Shown here piece after piece: positions 36,576-49,091 of a stretch of DNA of 64,000 nucleotides (positions within the stretch are counted from its first letter, which is position 1; every line of letters starts with the position of its first letter). Position numbers and translations under genes: made by a program. The notes beneath the pieces are model-generated. The model was not told the origin of the DNA. It saw only the letters and a list, made by a program, of their open reading frames with translations, and did not search any database. The stretch comes from Mesodorylaimus sp. YZB2_4 (Eukaryota; Nematoda; Enoplea; Dorylaimida; Dorylaimidae), in NCBI GenBank assembly GCA_030248295.1, contig JASANH010000938.1, positions 2,356,001 through 2,420,000 on the forward strand, read 5' to 3'.

Positions 36576-38087
36576 CTAATTATAGATGCTTTCTGGACAA
36601 TATTCATGAAAACACACAATCATAACGCACACATTGTCATGCGTGCCCTTCCTTAATGCTTCTTTAGCTATTTTCTTGGCACCGAAATAGCCTTCTTTCA
36701 AATGAGGCTTGACAAAGTCTATGGCATCGCGACTGCTGAAAACGTCCCATAGCCCATCTGATGCCAGGATCATATAATCGATCGGAGTCTCTTGCAAATC
36801 GACAACGTATATGTCGGGCGTAGCGACCAGCCAACCACGCTGCTTGAGCACGGCATCCCCCAGAGCTCGACTTACGGCCAGAATGCCACCTAGACGCCAC
36901 ACCCCATTGAAGGTCACTGAACCACCAGCAGCCGTGATACGCTTCGTCTCTTCCGGCTGAAATAATTTGTCAAATCAAAAACCAAAGTGGACGATCGGTT
37001 CATGCTCACGTGATCAGGTTTATTGTCATGCGTCTCAAAAATCGTCTTGCGGCCGGAGTATTTGGCTACGGCCCGACAGTCACCAACGTTGGCTATGTAA
37101 AGCAGTTGATTGTATCGGACGCCGAGCAAGGCAGTACTGCCGCAAAGATTGCGCTTGACACCGGCCTCTTTCATTGCTTGCCGATCCAGGTGGAGAATTT
37201 CTTCGATTAGGATCTCAAAAAGGCGGATAATCGAATTATTACTTTTGGAATAAAAGGCTATTGCTTACCTGACTGATGTTCGGTGCCTGGGGCAAAGCCC
37301 CCAGAATTCGTTTCGTGATTGAACGAAGAAGATGACGCTCGGCGTAGTCGCAAAAGAACTATAAGAGGTGGCTCATGTCTGGTATTTGGAAACGGCAAGG
37401 CGACCCCAGTCCCAGTCGTGGCCCACTGTTGGCTGTCTAGTCTCTCACGCTGGGGCGCACTACTGGGGAGGGTTTGAATCTCCCACCGGCGTAAAATATG
37501 TTGGCTTTCCGTTTCCACCCCACCTGCATGTTCGAAATTGGCACGTGAATAAAGCATTTCACGGCCTCTACATAAGTCCCTCAAACCTGGAGGACTGGAT
37601 TACAATACCCGAGTAGATAGAGCTATACCATAACAGAACTGGTACTTTGACGCTCAAAGAAGGCATCGATCAATTCACTCACCGACCCGCCATGGCCGTC
37701 GAAAATACCGAACGCCCAAAGCATGTTGTCTCCAGTCTCATTATACTCGACAATGCTGAATCGGTCTTCCATGTACGATCGACGACCACGGACAGCGTAC
37801 ACAGCAAAATTACGGTGCTTGATCGACCACGGGCCCGTCACGTCAGCTGAAATGCATCCGCTGCTTAACATCAAAGCACACAAACCAACTCCAACAAAAT
37901 CCATTTACAAGTTTTGGCTACTTTGTGAAAATTCGTTTCGAACACAGGTTGGTGGCCTGAAATTGGAATACCGGAAAAATAGCTTGAACATTTCTAATTT
38001 GAAAAACTTACTTAAACGCCACTTTAGCATAACAAAGGCACCTGCGGCGACTAGAATCGAAGTAAGAATAATACTTTTCCAAAACAT
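36576..38087 (-). CDS. Membrane-anchored PPM-family phosphatase (PPM1L-like)
   Basis: Exon 1 starts at 38087 and encodes a single hydrophobic helix (MFWKSIILTSILVAAGAFV). The catalytic domain follows after two short introns: FAVYAVRGRRSYMEDRFS, FGIFDGHGG, GSTALLGV, IANVGDCRAVA, GILAVSRALGD, MILASDGLWDVFS and KGTHDNVCVMIV. The metal ligands of PP2C enzymes (Asp in MEDR and DGHGG, Asp in SDG, DN near the end) are all present, so the enzyme should be an active Mn/Mg-dependent Ser/Thr phosphatase. The N-terminal anchor plus overall similarity point to PPM1L, an ER phosphatase that acts on stress-kinase and ceramide-transport targets. A SINE-like element lies in the intron between the DGHGG exon and the YAERHLLRS exon. 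Stop at 36576. Confidence 0.92.
37402..37612 (+). mobile_element. SINE-like element, family C, in a PPM1L intron
   Basis: The plus strand has TCGTGGCCCACTGTTGGC (A-box-like), CTCTCACGCTGGGGCGCAC, and GGGTTTGAATCTCCC (a B-box with one change), followed by a non-tRNA body. The order and the CTCTCACGC word resemble family A, but the body differs. It is antisense to the phosphatase gene. Its ends are not defined by a clear target duplication. Confidence 0.55.
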
Positions 38088-39143
38088 ACCGGAAACACTC
38101 TAGATGACTGGCAGGTCTATCGGCGAGCCTGCAAAAACACGTCAGAACTCGTACTACGTAAGGCCGCATATCTGTCTGACCACACTTTACACTACCAAGC
38201 CACTTCACATTCTGTGGCGAATGTGGCACATTCATCTGACCAAGGCTGCACTGCCCACCTGTCGTGTCCTACACAGTCCACATATGTACAAACCTGTACT
38301 GCGGTGGTCTCGTTCCTGGAACCGACTGTCGTCCATGATGTCAGTTTGGGCTATGCAACGGTCCATAAGACGCGATTATGAGCCCCTAGCGGAACGTAGA
38401 GCCAAGACCGTGAGTTATCCAAAATACATATGCAGCCTATGAGAGAAGATCAACTAGAAAAATGCTCGTATGGCCTGTTGAGCGAGTTCACAAAAAACTG
38501 TGACTACTGCCGAATCAGTCCAGCTTCCACAGTCCTGCGGCTACCGATTCTCTGGTCACCAAGGGTACCTACCGTGAGTCCTTGCTTCTTACCCTGGGGC
38601 CAATAAGATTTCAAAGGGGCCCTATCCGCGGGAATATATGTACAGTAAGTGAGAAGGGGTTATAGAATCTCAAGCAGGTCTAGTGTACAAGTATGCACAG
38701 TACCTACATTATGATTATTAGGCCACCACAGTGCGACTTGTATGAGGCACTAATAAGGAAATTTCAGTGATGACACTCCCATCAGAAGGATAACAAAATT
38801 ATATAAAAACAGAGTGGAAATGCATCTTATGCACCAATATTTCAAGAACAGTTTTACTCCCGCGGGACATTAAGGGAGGGGCTACAGGATTCTAAAGGGG
38901 TCCGAGCCACAGGACACAATCGAGGATACGGCATGTTGCACGTGGACATAGGTTCCTATCATTAGTGCCATCCCTTGAGTGACATGCCTGCACTGTGCAT
39001 ATAGCAGTTAGGAGGGGGCATATCAGCGGCTGCAGCAGACAAAGCTGGGTTCTTAGTTCAGCGAGAGTGTAAAGTACGAACTACTGGTCAGAGTTTCGTG
39101 GGTCGGCTGGCACAGTGTGGACGGTGTGCATTGCGAGGTGGCC
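38088..39143. promoter_or_regulatory. Shared upstream region of PPM1L-like and PP1-like genes
   Basis: The two divergent phosphatase genes have start codons 1,056 bases apart. I see no coding exon between them. The region must hold both promoters, but I can point to no specific motif. Confidence 0.4.
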
Positions 39144-40331
39144 ATGGTATCGTCAGAAGAGCGTCAGCGAGCATGGGACATTTCGAAACGGCTGCGGACC
39201 AAGTTGCGAGTTTCGTCGAAGCCTGGCGAATACCCCGATCCAGTGCTGGAACGAAATGACGTGATGTGGTTGGTGGAGAGCTCGAAGAGAGTGTTCCTGT
39301 CCGAGCCGACGCTCTTAGAGATCGATCCGCCGATCAACATCTGCGGCGATACTCATGGACAATTCAATGATCTGCTTCGCTTGTTGGACAAGTGTGGCTG
39401 GCCGCCCAAAGTGCGCTACCTGTTCCTGGGTAAGTGGCAAGAGGTCTGGCCCGCACATGACCCGATGACCTAACTCTTCAGGGGACTATGTTGACCGGGG
39501 TCCGAACAGTGTGGAAGTGATTTGCCTGATGATGGCCTTCAAGATCTTGTACGAACATGATTTCCACGTGCTCCGAGGAAACCACGAATCTGCATCGATC
39601 AATCGCGTTTACGGTTTCTTCGACGAACTCAAAGCGCGTTATGGTCCGGGTCTGTGGAACGCATTCAACGTAAGTGGCTTTGGATTCCTCTCGCCAAGAC
39701 CGTGGCCATGCTGCGGTCCGGTCTAGGCCACGTTCAACTGCATGCCCATTGCGGCGTTGGTGGGTAACGAGATGCTGTGCATGCACGGTGGCATCTCGCC
39801 GAGCATAAACAGCGTCAAGGACATTCGATCTCTCCGTCGACCGATGGCTGTTCCTGACCAAGGGTTGGTCTGCGATTTGCTGTGGGCCGATCCGGATGAC
39901 ACTGTGAAGGGTAAGGGATGTTTGCAGTGGAAACCAACCTCGAATTGCATGTCTTTCAGGATTCATCAAAAGCACCCGAGGTGTATCTTATCTGTTCGGC
40001 GAAGATGCAGCCATCGACTTTTGCGAGAGGCTGGACATTTCCATGGTTGTCCGCGCCCACCAGGTTCGGCACGCCAGGTCTGTTTCCAGTCCCAGCAAAG
40101 TGTGCTTCCATTTCAGGTGGTTGCCATGGGCTACGAATTCTTTGCAGACCGCCACGTGTGCACGGTGTTCAGTGCCCCCAATTACTGCAATCAGTTCGAC
40201 AATGCCGCGGGGGTCATGACCGTCGAGCGTGATCTGACATGTCGAATTCGGGTGAGCTGCTTTGGGCGAGGACGGGGCTCACGACCATCGAACTCTCTTT
40301 TTAGAGCATCCGGTCGAAGCATAGTGGCTGA
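39144..40331 (+). CDS. Diverged protein phosphatase 1 catalytic subunit
   Basis: Six exons (39144-39429, 39482-39669, 39727-39910, 39960-40063, 40117-40251, 40305-40331) give 307 residues. All metal and catalytic motifs are present: GDTHGQ, GDYVDRG, RGNHES, MHGG and RAHQVV, plus LLWADPD and FSAPNYC. PP1 dephosphorylates Ser/Thr with targeting subunits. The sequence is much less conserved than usual PP1: [11 protein letters not shown] replaces [19 protein letters not shown] replaces RGNHECAS, and the loop reads NYCNQFDN where NYCGEFDN is standard. The regulatory TPPR tail is missing, and the protein ends RSIRSKHSG. Fast-evolving PP1 copies of this sort are often male-germline forms (as in nematodes), but that is inference. 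The start at 39144 is the first in-frame ATG. Confidence 0.93.
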
Positions 40332-41096
40332 TGAAGGCAAAGGCTCAGGAGAGGAGGATGCGGGATACGTGACCTGTGCCGTGTCCTGCGTTCCATTCCC
40401 TGATGTCATGCGAATTGCGTGGGCGTAAAATGGTCTTTGCAGTCTCACCAAAACGAGTGCATAGTGGCTACATTTGCCAAGCTGTTCTGTTGATGACAGG
40501 ACAGTTCGACGGATGCGAGACTTGCATGACAGTCCTTTGGCTGGCTGTCCCGTCCTGACGGTTTAGCCCCAACTAGTTTATCTTATGCAAACAATGGATC
40601 AAGCTGTCTCAATATACTCGTATCACGCCCGGCGCAATGCAGTGATTCAACGCACCAGTTTTAAAATGAATCCAGGAGACAGTATTTCCGACAGAACCAA
40701 CCAGCTTTCACCACGTTTCGCGAAGGTACAATGCATTTTCTATGATATATGAATAATATATCTGCCCACGTCCAGTCACAACAATCGATCCTAACAGCAA
40801 GGCCAGCCTTAAAAACGCCGGTTATAAAAAAGGAAGTCAATGTTCAGCTCTGAAGACACGCCAGTGCATCCTCCAGTTCGCTGAGCTCAGAAGTATAAGT
40901 GTTGAAAAAAGGGATTATCATGATCACCACCAGCACCAACGCACTGTACAGCTTTAGAGGATTATCCACTGGTCATACATTCGCCCTAAGCCAAGCAGAT
41001 AATGATACGAAAATATTGCAAAACCACTATAACAAGACCAAGGTCTTATCCACAAACAAAAGGAGGCACCGGATTGCAGTAGCGATATTGGGGAAT
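40332..41096. other. Intergenic region between convergent PP1 and CHMP4 ends
   Basis: It holds the 3' ends of two convergent genes. A small open frame at 40899-41126 overlaps the CHMP4 last exon on the other strand and is not supported. Nothing else is seen. Confidence 0.55.
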
Positions 41097-42375
41097 TCAG
41101 TTGGCCCAGGCCTCCAATTCTCGTAAGTCATCATCTTCATCCTTTTGTTTGACTAAAAAAGAACGAAATTTGAGATCATCAGACTTCACTTGGGTCAGAT
41201 CAAATCAGCAATGAGGTAAGTTGGCTAACGCGCTGGATAAGGGGTTCCTTAGAAAAACAAGACCCGGATGGTTATAACTGCGGCACCACCAGCTGGACAC
41301 GCACTGCTGCCCAGGTTATGTAGTGTGCATAATAGCCCTGCAGGAAATGGAACGGACCAAGAAAGGCATGCAGCCTTCGACCTCTAGCAGCAAAGGCCCC
41401 GATTAATCCCCTCTAGTTTGGACCCTTCTATTAAAAACCTGTCGCATCGAATCCGAGAAATCTGGTCCAAGAAGTAAAGCTATGCTGCAACAAAATGCAG
41501 TTTCCTTACCTTTAGTTGCTTTCTGTTTCTGAGGCCCGATCGAGTCGGCTGGAACCTCAGGCAGCTTCGTGGACGGGGACGGCCCAACTGACAACATTTT
41601 GGAATTTAACTCTTCTTGCTCCAACGATTCCAATTCCGCCAGTAGTTCGTCCTGAAAACGTCATTCATCGTAAGATCATTTCCGATATCTGCCGACTGCC
41701 CTATGCCGTTTTGAAGTTTACTTCCGTTAGCCCTATTGTTGCAGCTCTCAGCAAACACGCCCACGTTCACTATCAGCAACGCTCACCTCGTCCACGTCAT
41801 GCCCGAACCCAATAGGATTAGAAATTGCGTTCGTCAATTCGTCAGCCACTTGCTGCTGTTCCGCAATATCGTCCATCAAATCGTGCACTTTATCCACGTC
41901 CCTAAAATAAAATAAATTTTACATGAAACAAAAGAAAAACACAAGAAAACTTACATGTTATTATGCGCTTGTTTTAGCGCTTTAGCTGCAGTTCCCATAA
42001 CTCGGAACACTTCAGTGTTGGTAGCCGCATTTTCCAATGCTTCGCGCTGGAATTCGATAGTGGACAGAGTACCATCGATTTGGGCCAACTGTTTTTCGTA
42101 TTGTTTCTTGCGTTTCAAGGCGTGTAAAGCAACTAGAATAGGAAGCAAAATGGAATATCTAATCGGCAATAAACAGAGCCATACTTACGGCGTTTATTCT
42201 TTGTACCGTGTCTTTTCGCAGTTGCGATTTCTTGAGTAATTTTCTTCTCCAAGAAATCCTGTTTCTTCATCAACATGTCCTCCGTTTCACGTAATTTTTG
42301 AATGGCCTCTTGCGGCGTCGGCATAGGATCGCCTTTCCGACCACTGGTGCCGAATATTTTCCCGATCCAAGCCAT
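41097..42375 (-). CDS. CHMP4: ESCRT-III subunit CHMP4 (SNF7/VPS32)
   Basis: Minus-strand exons encode the full SNF7 fold. Exon 1 (from 42375) starts MAWIGKIFGTSGRKG and continues TPQEAIQKLRETEDMLMKKQ and KRHGTKNKR. The next exon has ALKRKKQYEKQLAQIDGTL and FQREALENAATNTEVFRVM. Later come NPIGFGHDVDED and ELESLEQEELNSKML. The last short exon reads VKQKDEDDDLRELEAWANstop, the C-terminal helix that in other species binds Vps4 or Alix/Bro1. CHMP4 polymerises into membrane-deforming filaments in multivesicular body formation, cytokinesis and repair. The last intron is long (about 41155-41513) and the others are short. The gene is divergent from VARP, with 289 bases between start codons. Confidence 0.96.
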
Positions 42376-42664
42376 TTGAAGTAAAAAGTTGAAAACTTTT
42401 GAAGTTTTCTGGATAAGGACGGATAGATGAACCTTGGTCAGCGAGAATGACTCGACTACAGTATTCCAGCACGGCGCTGCGAGCACGGCTAACAGGATAA
42501 ATGAGGGCCCCGACGCTATCACGTGATGGGATTTCTCTGTTAGCCGTGTATCTTTATGAGATGCAGTTTGTTGGCAACCGTTTCTTGGCGAAGCAAGATG
42601 AAGCTCAGATCGTGAGAACCGTTTATTATTCTAATTCTAATTTTTTGCGCCCAAAAGTGGCAAG
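42376..42664. promoter_or_regulatory. Shared upstream region of CHMP4 and VARP
   Basis: The start codons of the two divergent endosomal genes are separated by 289 bases, so both core promoters and 5' UTRs must lie here. The bidirectional promoter is inferred from layout. Confidence 0.55.
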
Positions 42665-45600
42665 ATGAGCGGGAATGCTTACGATGAAGATTTGGAAAAA
42701 AATCCATTTTTCGAAGCTCTTCGATCGAAAGCGCCGGCTCTATTTCGACAAGTTCTTTCTCAGAAGCTTTACGTAAGTATCTTATGGTGAGATTTGACCA
42801 AAGAGATCAAATAATACATTTTCAGATTCTGGTGCCTAAAAGGGACAGTGTGAAAGTAGTTTCGACAGCGACTGATCCAGTGCAGGTTTTCAAAAAACAT
42901 ATCATTCGACTGGAGGAAAAACTAGATGGAGAGATCAGTTATTGGAATCTGGAAGGCGATGTAAGCACGTGTGGTTAAAGGGGGCGGCCTTGCAGAGTTT
43001 GAACCGCTGCAGGAGAGAGTGTTTTTAGGCATGTCATTTCAAAAATCGTCCTTGTCTGATTTTGACTGGAATATTTGAGCAGTTAAACAGGCACGCAGGA
43101 TAATGGGCAACATTGGAGGGGAAGGAAAGAAGTTCTGTGCTTTTAAGTTTAGCTGTTGCAAATGAAAGGCATGGCAAAAACATTGTTTCTGTTGTTTTTT
43201 GTTCATGCTTACAAGTTAGTCTACTTCTAGCTCTTTATCTCCCTTCTGCCTTTAGGCTATTTCCACTTCGAGCGATGGCCAAGTTCTCACTCTGCACAGT
43301 TCCGAAAATGGGGACAATTATCGGCCGTCAGTGACCGTAAGTTCTTTCTAAAGCATAAACGCTACTCAGCCATCTACAGCGACAACTATTTTCTGTGCTT
43401 CGATTCGCCTTAGAAAACATGCGAATTTGACGCACAAGATTCTCGTCTGGGTGTCTTTCTTTCGGGGAATAGAACCGCCCTGGGCGATCTTTTTTGACGA
43501 TTTAATAACCTGTCCTTGTATTGGTTGAGGGGCTGTACAGTCTGTTGGTTTCAATAGTTATCGTGGTGGCGGAGTGCAGCTCTGACACGATCTCAGCGAA
43601 AGGCAACCACTTTTATGCCTCCAGGTCCGCATCTTATTTGAAGAAACCTACTTCACCGAGGAAGGAACAAGTTGCAAACTTATATGCATCAGCCGTCCGT
43701 TGAATTCTTCATTTGCTGAAGCGGCAGCACAGACCGGGTCTCAATTTTCGGTGGATTTGTCATTCTGTGCCGCGAGCCCGACGCCATCCATGTCGCCATA
43801 TTCGTCTTCCCCATCCCCTGATCCGTGCCAGTATTACGATCGGATCCTGTTCCACGATGACCACGGTAAGCAGATCGAGGTTTCGCTTGTCACTTGATCG
43901 GTTAGAACTGCGGAGACCACCTTGTTTTTCTAGAAAATAGGCTTCGGAGACAGATTCGGAAGAATTTGAGCCGATTCGCTGAGAGAGTCACGAATGAGTA
44001 TCGGCCGTCTTGGCATTTTGAACAGTTGAAGGTAAAATAACCCGACAAATCTTCAAGTCACTTACAATGATGAATTTTTAGCTTGTTTTAGAATTTAGTG
44101 AAAGAAGAATATTACGCCACCTTAAAAGACATTCTGACTCGGAAACGGGCGGCGGTAAGTCCTGCAATCTCGATTATCTTGCGCCATTATGACCTACTGT
44201 AAATATATTTAGGACGAGAAGCTAGATAGCAACGGAATTGGTCAGTTACAGATCTCGACTGAGGTATGAGTATCGATCAGTTGTCAACTTGTGAATTTTA
44301 TCGAACGTATTTCGTAGATATTCTTTTATCGATGCATCCATACACAGTTGCTCAGTCTGCTATGCGCCTGCGTTCGTGACGATGAATCATCAATGAATAA
44401 ATCAAAACACGCGGCCTGTGAATTGGTACTGTCCGATTGGGGCATTGCCCCTGAACTCTAGTACGGTTTTTTAATGGAATTCGGGAGAGTCTTAGATCTG
44501 TGGGATAAGGACTGGCCGCAGCGATAAGCGGGTTGAGACTAGTCTAGGACTAGGATAAGTATATCGGCAGGGATCAAATGATTTATAACCAAAACCTACA
44601 CGCTTCATGGCTGAAATTGCAGCACTCGGTTCTGGTCCTTCTCGTAGGATGGTGTAAACTCGCACCGTTCACATTGGCGCTTTGTTTTTTCAGTGGTGAT
44701 CTACCAGCAGCTCGTAAACAACTGGCCAAGCTGAACGAGATCGACAACCCATATGCGAAATTGTTATGTCTTCGAAAAACAATCGCGCTACTTACCTCCT
44801 CGACACGTACACCTAATGGTGAGTAGAAATGCCAATTTTCTTACACTTTTTGTCATTAGCGCTTTTTAGGGAAAGGCAGTCCTATTAGTACGGACGAGCT
44901 GATCCCACCGTTGGCTTTCTTGATTGTCAAGTCCAATATTTTTAATTGGTAAAAACGAAGAGCTTGTTCGAAATTGGATATGCATGTCAGATGTGGTCAT
45001 TTTTCAGGATAACCAACATTTTGTACATAACAGAATTTCACTTTTCAAAATTCGCCGATGACGAGCTCGGGTATTGTTTGGCCTCGTTCGAGGCGGCGGC
45101 GCAATTTATCAAGGACGGGTCAATGAAACCGGTGATTGTGGCCAAGTGGCGAGATTGGGCGTTGGGAAAGGCGTTGAATAACAACCAGGAGAAAGGACTG
45201 GTAAGGAGCAGCTATCTGTGGGTGCTTTGTGAGTGATAAACGCACAATGTTTCTTCAGATTGCGGATATGATCGAGAAGGATGTGCAGGATCCGAATGTT
45301 GCCAGTATAGACTATTGGGAATGTGTCATTGCGGTGAGACCACCCATTTAGACATTTCGTTTTCCGTTTCCAATAGTGATCTTATTTAGGCATTGCAGTT
45401 GAACGATGAAGTAGCTGTGCGGGATTGCTTGCACGCAGCCACTGATAGTGAAGATGACGGCGCTGAGCATTCTGACGGAACGCTTCGAAAGTGCCATCCG
45501 CTATGCGAATGCCCCGAGTGCCTAAAGAAACGCCGCAAACATGCCGATTCGATCAACTACGTGACAGCGCAGGGATTCACAGGTGAGGATTACGTCATGA

Positions 45601-47717
45601 CACGTGCGTAGAAGTTTAGTTTTTACTACAGATTGCGCTTGTAGCTCTTCACTTTGCGGCGCTTTTTGGACAGACTTCGATGCTTCATTATTTAATCCGT
45701 TCTGGCGGCCAAGTCATTATGGAGAAGGCGGATGAGCATGGGCGGACTGCGCTGCATTGGGCTTGCCGTGCTGGCTCGCAAAGTTGCACAGTAAGGGCTC
45801 GTCTTGTTTTGTTTGTGTGGTTTTGAGGATAGGTTTCTATTTTAGCTTCTGTTACTTCACCATGGTGCTCAATCGAATCCAGTCGACAATACGGGCAACA
45901 CTCCGCTGCACTTGGCCACCCAGTATGGCTATATCGATGTGAGGGTTATGCTATATTTGGTACGATGACTGGTTTAGTTGTGGTCTTTGTTCAGTGTGTC
46001 AAGGCGTTGTTGTATTTTAATCAACAAGTGCGAGGATCGTTGGCTCAGGTAAACTCTCTTAACCACGCTGCGGAAAGCGCATTGCACGTGGCTGTACGAT
46101 ATCACCATGGTAAGCACCGACGCGATGGACGTTGATTGTGAGTGTTGAAATGAGTGTTAAATTTCGTTTTAGTCGATATCGTGTCCGTTTTGTTGGAATG
46201 CGGAGCGAATGCAAGCTTGAGAGATAAGAAAGGCAAGACGGCATATGACATGTGCGAGAACTTCGAGACTCGCCGACCGTTCGGACTTGTTTCGCCGTTC
46301 GCCGAAGTGTCGGTTGTGGATGGACAGAGTCAGTCTCAAGTAAGTTTTCATGTGATTTTGGATCTTGTTTTAGTAAACCTGCCAGGCCTAAGCATTAATA
46401 GTCCTATTTTAGAGAAACCCTCTCCGTACATGGACGTTGTTTTAGGTGGGATTAGCGACGAACATCCAAGAAGCAGGTATGGTATCCTCGAACACACCGT
46501 CGTGCATATCGGTAAGCCGACTGTCATTTGTGAAGTTTCTTTTTTATGCTCTCAGCAATTTCTGCCGTTTTCGGGTTTCAGATTTTTTCTGTTTCTTCCA
46601 CGCTTATCGACTTGAACATCGAAAAAATCGACAAGCTGTTAAAGGCGGTGATCGATGATGATCTGCCCCTGGTACGCTTTATTAGTCTGCATTATCTTCA
46701 ACTCTGTTGAGCCTACACCCTTCAGGTAAAGTACTATCTTGGTGGCGTCGATGGTAATCCGGAAAAGCAAAGAGGGAAATGCCATCCGTTGTGCCAATGT
46801 CCCAAGTGCCAGGCTCTTGACGAGGTAAGACTGGAGGAGGTGTGTTTCTTCGTGATTGCGAAATTGCAATTGTTTTGGCAGGAGGCCGAAGAGGGGATCA
46901 ATGTGAATGCGACTGGTTCGAATGGTCTGAATGCATTGCACACGGCCGTCGTGCATAGTCGATTCGAAATAGTGCGATACTTGTTACAGCACTGCGGGGC
47001 CGATGTGAATTGGCCATCGGCGGCTGACGGACGAACAAGCCTTCATTTGGCTGCCCTTGTTGGAAATATGCGGGTGGGTTCGGGAATATCGTATTGAGCT
47101 CACACTTGAAAAGGAGCAGTGGGTAGTCCCTGGGGAGTTTGCTGAACCTTTTGGAGCAACTGCTGGGGCAGCTTAATTTCAATCATCAGGTGTCCTTAAC
47201 GTGAGATGGGGACGGAGTTATCTATGCGCAAGGATCGCCCATGGTTTTATAAGACTCATTGCATAAGTGCTCTTCGAAGGATCCTGAATTGGATGCGAGT
47301 TGGTCCATCTTTATTATTTGATTCATTGCAGATAATCGAAGTCCTGGTCGAATGTAATGCAAACATCTTCGCCAAAGATTCAGCCGGTGACAGTCCAGTG
47401 CATTTGCTCAGTTCAACTGGGGACGTCTCATTATTGCGGTACTTTGTCTCTAAAGTAAGCATCGGCTCCGTTGCTGCCCCTCTGGGTATTCACGTATTGC
47501 TTGCAGTTCACTCCCGCTTGCATTGACATTCGGAACAGTTGCGGCGATACGCTTTTTCACAAAGCGGTCAAAGACAATCAGGCAGATTTGGTAAGCGCCT
47601 TGATTGAAATTGGCGCTAGTACAGTGCCTGGAAACGGCGATCGCTTGACGGCCTCTGGTGAGATGGTTTGATTGTGAAATGCATGTCAATGATAGGGCTC
47701 TTGTTTTAGAAAGATGA
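42665..47717 (+). CDS. ANKRD27: VARP/ANKRD27-like Rab GEF with VPS9 domain and ankyrin repeats
   Basis: About 20 small exons. Exon 1 (42665-42772) starts MSGNAYDEDLEKNPFFEAL, matching the VARP start YDEDLLKNPFYLAL. Exon 4 has VRILFEETYFTEEG, as in VARP's ILFEETFYNE. The VPS9 domain lies at about 44690-45200 (KLLCLRKTIALL, FLIVKSNIFNW, DDELGYCLASFEAA). It is followed by the zinc motif CHPLCECPEC, ankyrin repeats (GRTALHWACRAGS, GNTPLHLATQYGYIDCVKAL), a second zinc motif CHPLCQCPKC near 46779, and more ankyrin repeats to the stop at 47717. In mammals VARP is a Rab21 GEF, binds VAMP7 and Rab32/38 through its ankyrin repeats, and binds VPS29 of retromer through the two CHPLCxCxxC motifs. Both motifs are intact here. 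The protein ends soon after the second ankyrin block and lacks the long vertebrate tail. Confidence 0.93.
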
Positions 47718-49091
47718 AGTGGGAACGAAGTTCGCAAAGCAGCCTTGATTTGATCAAGTTTAGTGGCTTCAAGGATTATGCATTCTGTGCACTGCTTTTG
47801 TGTACAAAAACGAGCCAGTAGGATGACCATACAAATTAGTCAGTAATGTTTTGTATGATGACTGTTGTGCTATTTATTTTCGTAGAAATTTTGGTTAGTC
47901 TGTTTCTGTGCAGCCCTGACGTGACTGACTATATGGGAGAGGAAGGGTGAGACGATGGAGTGTTACGACGAGACTACAGCATTACTATGAACGATAAAGG
48001 GCGGGGATCAGGAATAAGGATCCTCACGAACTACTGAAGTGCCGCTTGTGGGCGCCTGAAACTCTTGGAGGGTGAGACTAGGGTAATTGGCTTGATGGGG
48101 GGGGAGGAGCTAGCGAGTATAAGAGCGGGCCCCTGGGCTGAATTGGTGCACTCGCTCGCTCGATTCAACTCTGGCTAATCTAATCGTTAGTTTACGGGGG
48201 TAACCCTCTAAACAAGACCGTCCCGCCAAGCGCCATCCTGGGATTTTGATTCTTACACTGCCAAGAGACCTCTACGTCGTTGTGCCCATTGGTTCGTACT
48301 GGAAGAGTCCAGGAGCTGACTGCAGGGCAAGCACTTGGTTTGTCTGTGGGTAAGATCTCGTGCGTTTCTGTGCTCGTAAAGGATCCTCTAGTGTTGCCTG
48401 AAGTCTTTACTGCGCCATCGACAGTGGAACTGGATCTTAGGACCAGGCGCATTCGACCAGCAGCTAGGCTAGTGTGTCATTGCACAGAGCAGTTGCAGGC
48501 ACCCTTGGGAGGCACGGAAAACATGTCTGAGGGTTTTTTGGGGAATCGGGGTCTTAGCGACCGATACTCTGCAGGAATAAGCCTTCCCCAGGCTTGGGCT
48601 ATTGAAGACCTTGGACCGCACGCTTGTAAGATCAGCTTGAACCCACCAGCACGGGAGCGAAGATCTGTCGCACGCTCAAACACAACATTGTAAAGCCTGA
48701 CGGGCGATCGGGGCCTCAGTGATCGATGCTCAATAGGACAAGCCTTTCTATCGGACCTCGCAATACTGTAACCGCTCGCTTGTACTTTGTAAGATCAGCC
48801 CTTTCGCGCGTAGAACATCGCACGCCACAATGGTGGCTATTTGCTGTATCTTATAACGCGCGACTTGTTGGGCTGCTGTATGTTGGCTTTGAAGATGAGT
48901 CTCACCAGCTATAAGGGAGCACATTGGTTGATTGCCTATGCTGGATGAGTGAAATGAATGTAGTTGCGACATGCAGTGCTTGGGAGGACAGGGCCGTCGA
49001 AGTGTCGAGCTAGATCTAACTATCGTCTTTTAACCTTGTGCATGCCACTATCACTTGTAATGAGCACGTTATGGCTGCAACAGAAGTATCT
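47718..49091. other. Intergenic region between VARP and the serine protease
   Basis: Two open frames around 48192-48693 on opposite strands overlap and show no domain. Two stretches (about 48525-48640 and 48695-48810) share a similar word order (GATCGGGGCCTCAG-like, CGCTTGTAAGATCAGC-like) and look like a diverged repeat pair. No gene is supported. Confidence 0.5.

Noticed and set aside
39478-39975. Minus-strand 165-codon frame across PP1 exons
   Set aside because: It runs through PP1 exons and introns on the opposite strand, and the PP1 motifs on the plus strand are unambiguous.
42665-47717. NF-kB p105 or Relish-like gene, suggested by the ankyrin repeats
   Set aside because: There is no Rel homology domain. 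The VPS9 domain, the CHPLCxCxxC motifs and the start sequence identify VARP/ANKRD27.
48192-48693. Possible retrotransposon or gene fragment
   Set aside because: I could not see reverse transcriptase, integrase or other motifs. There is only a suggestion of a diverged repeat pair.
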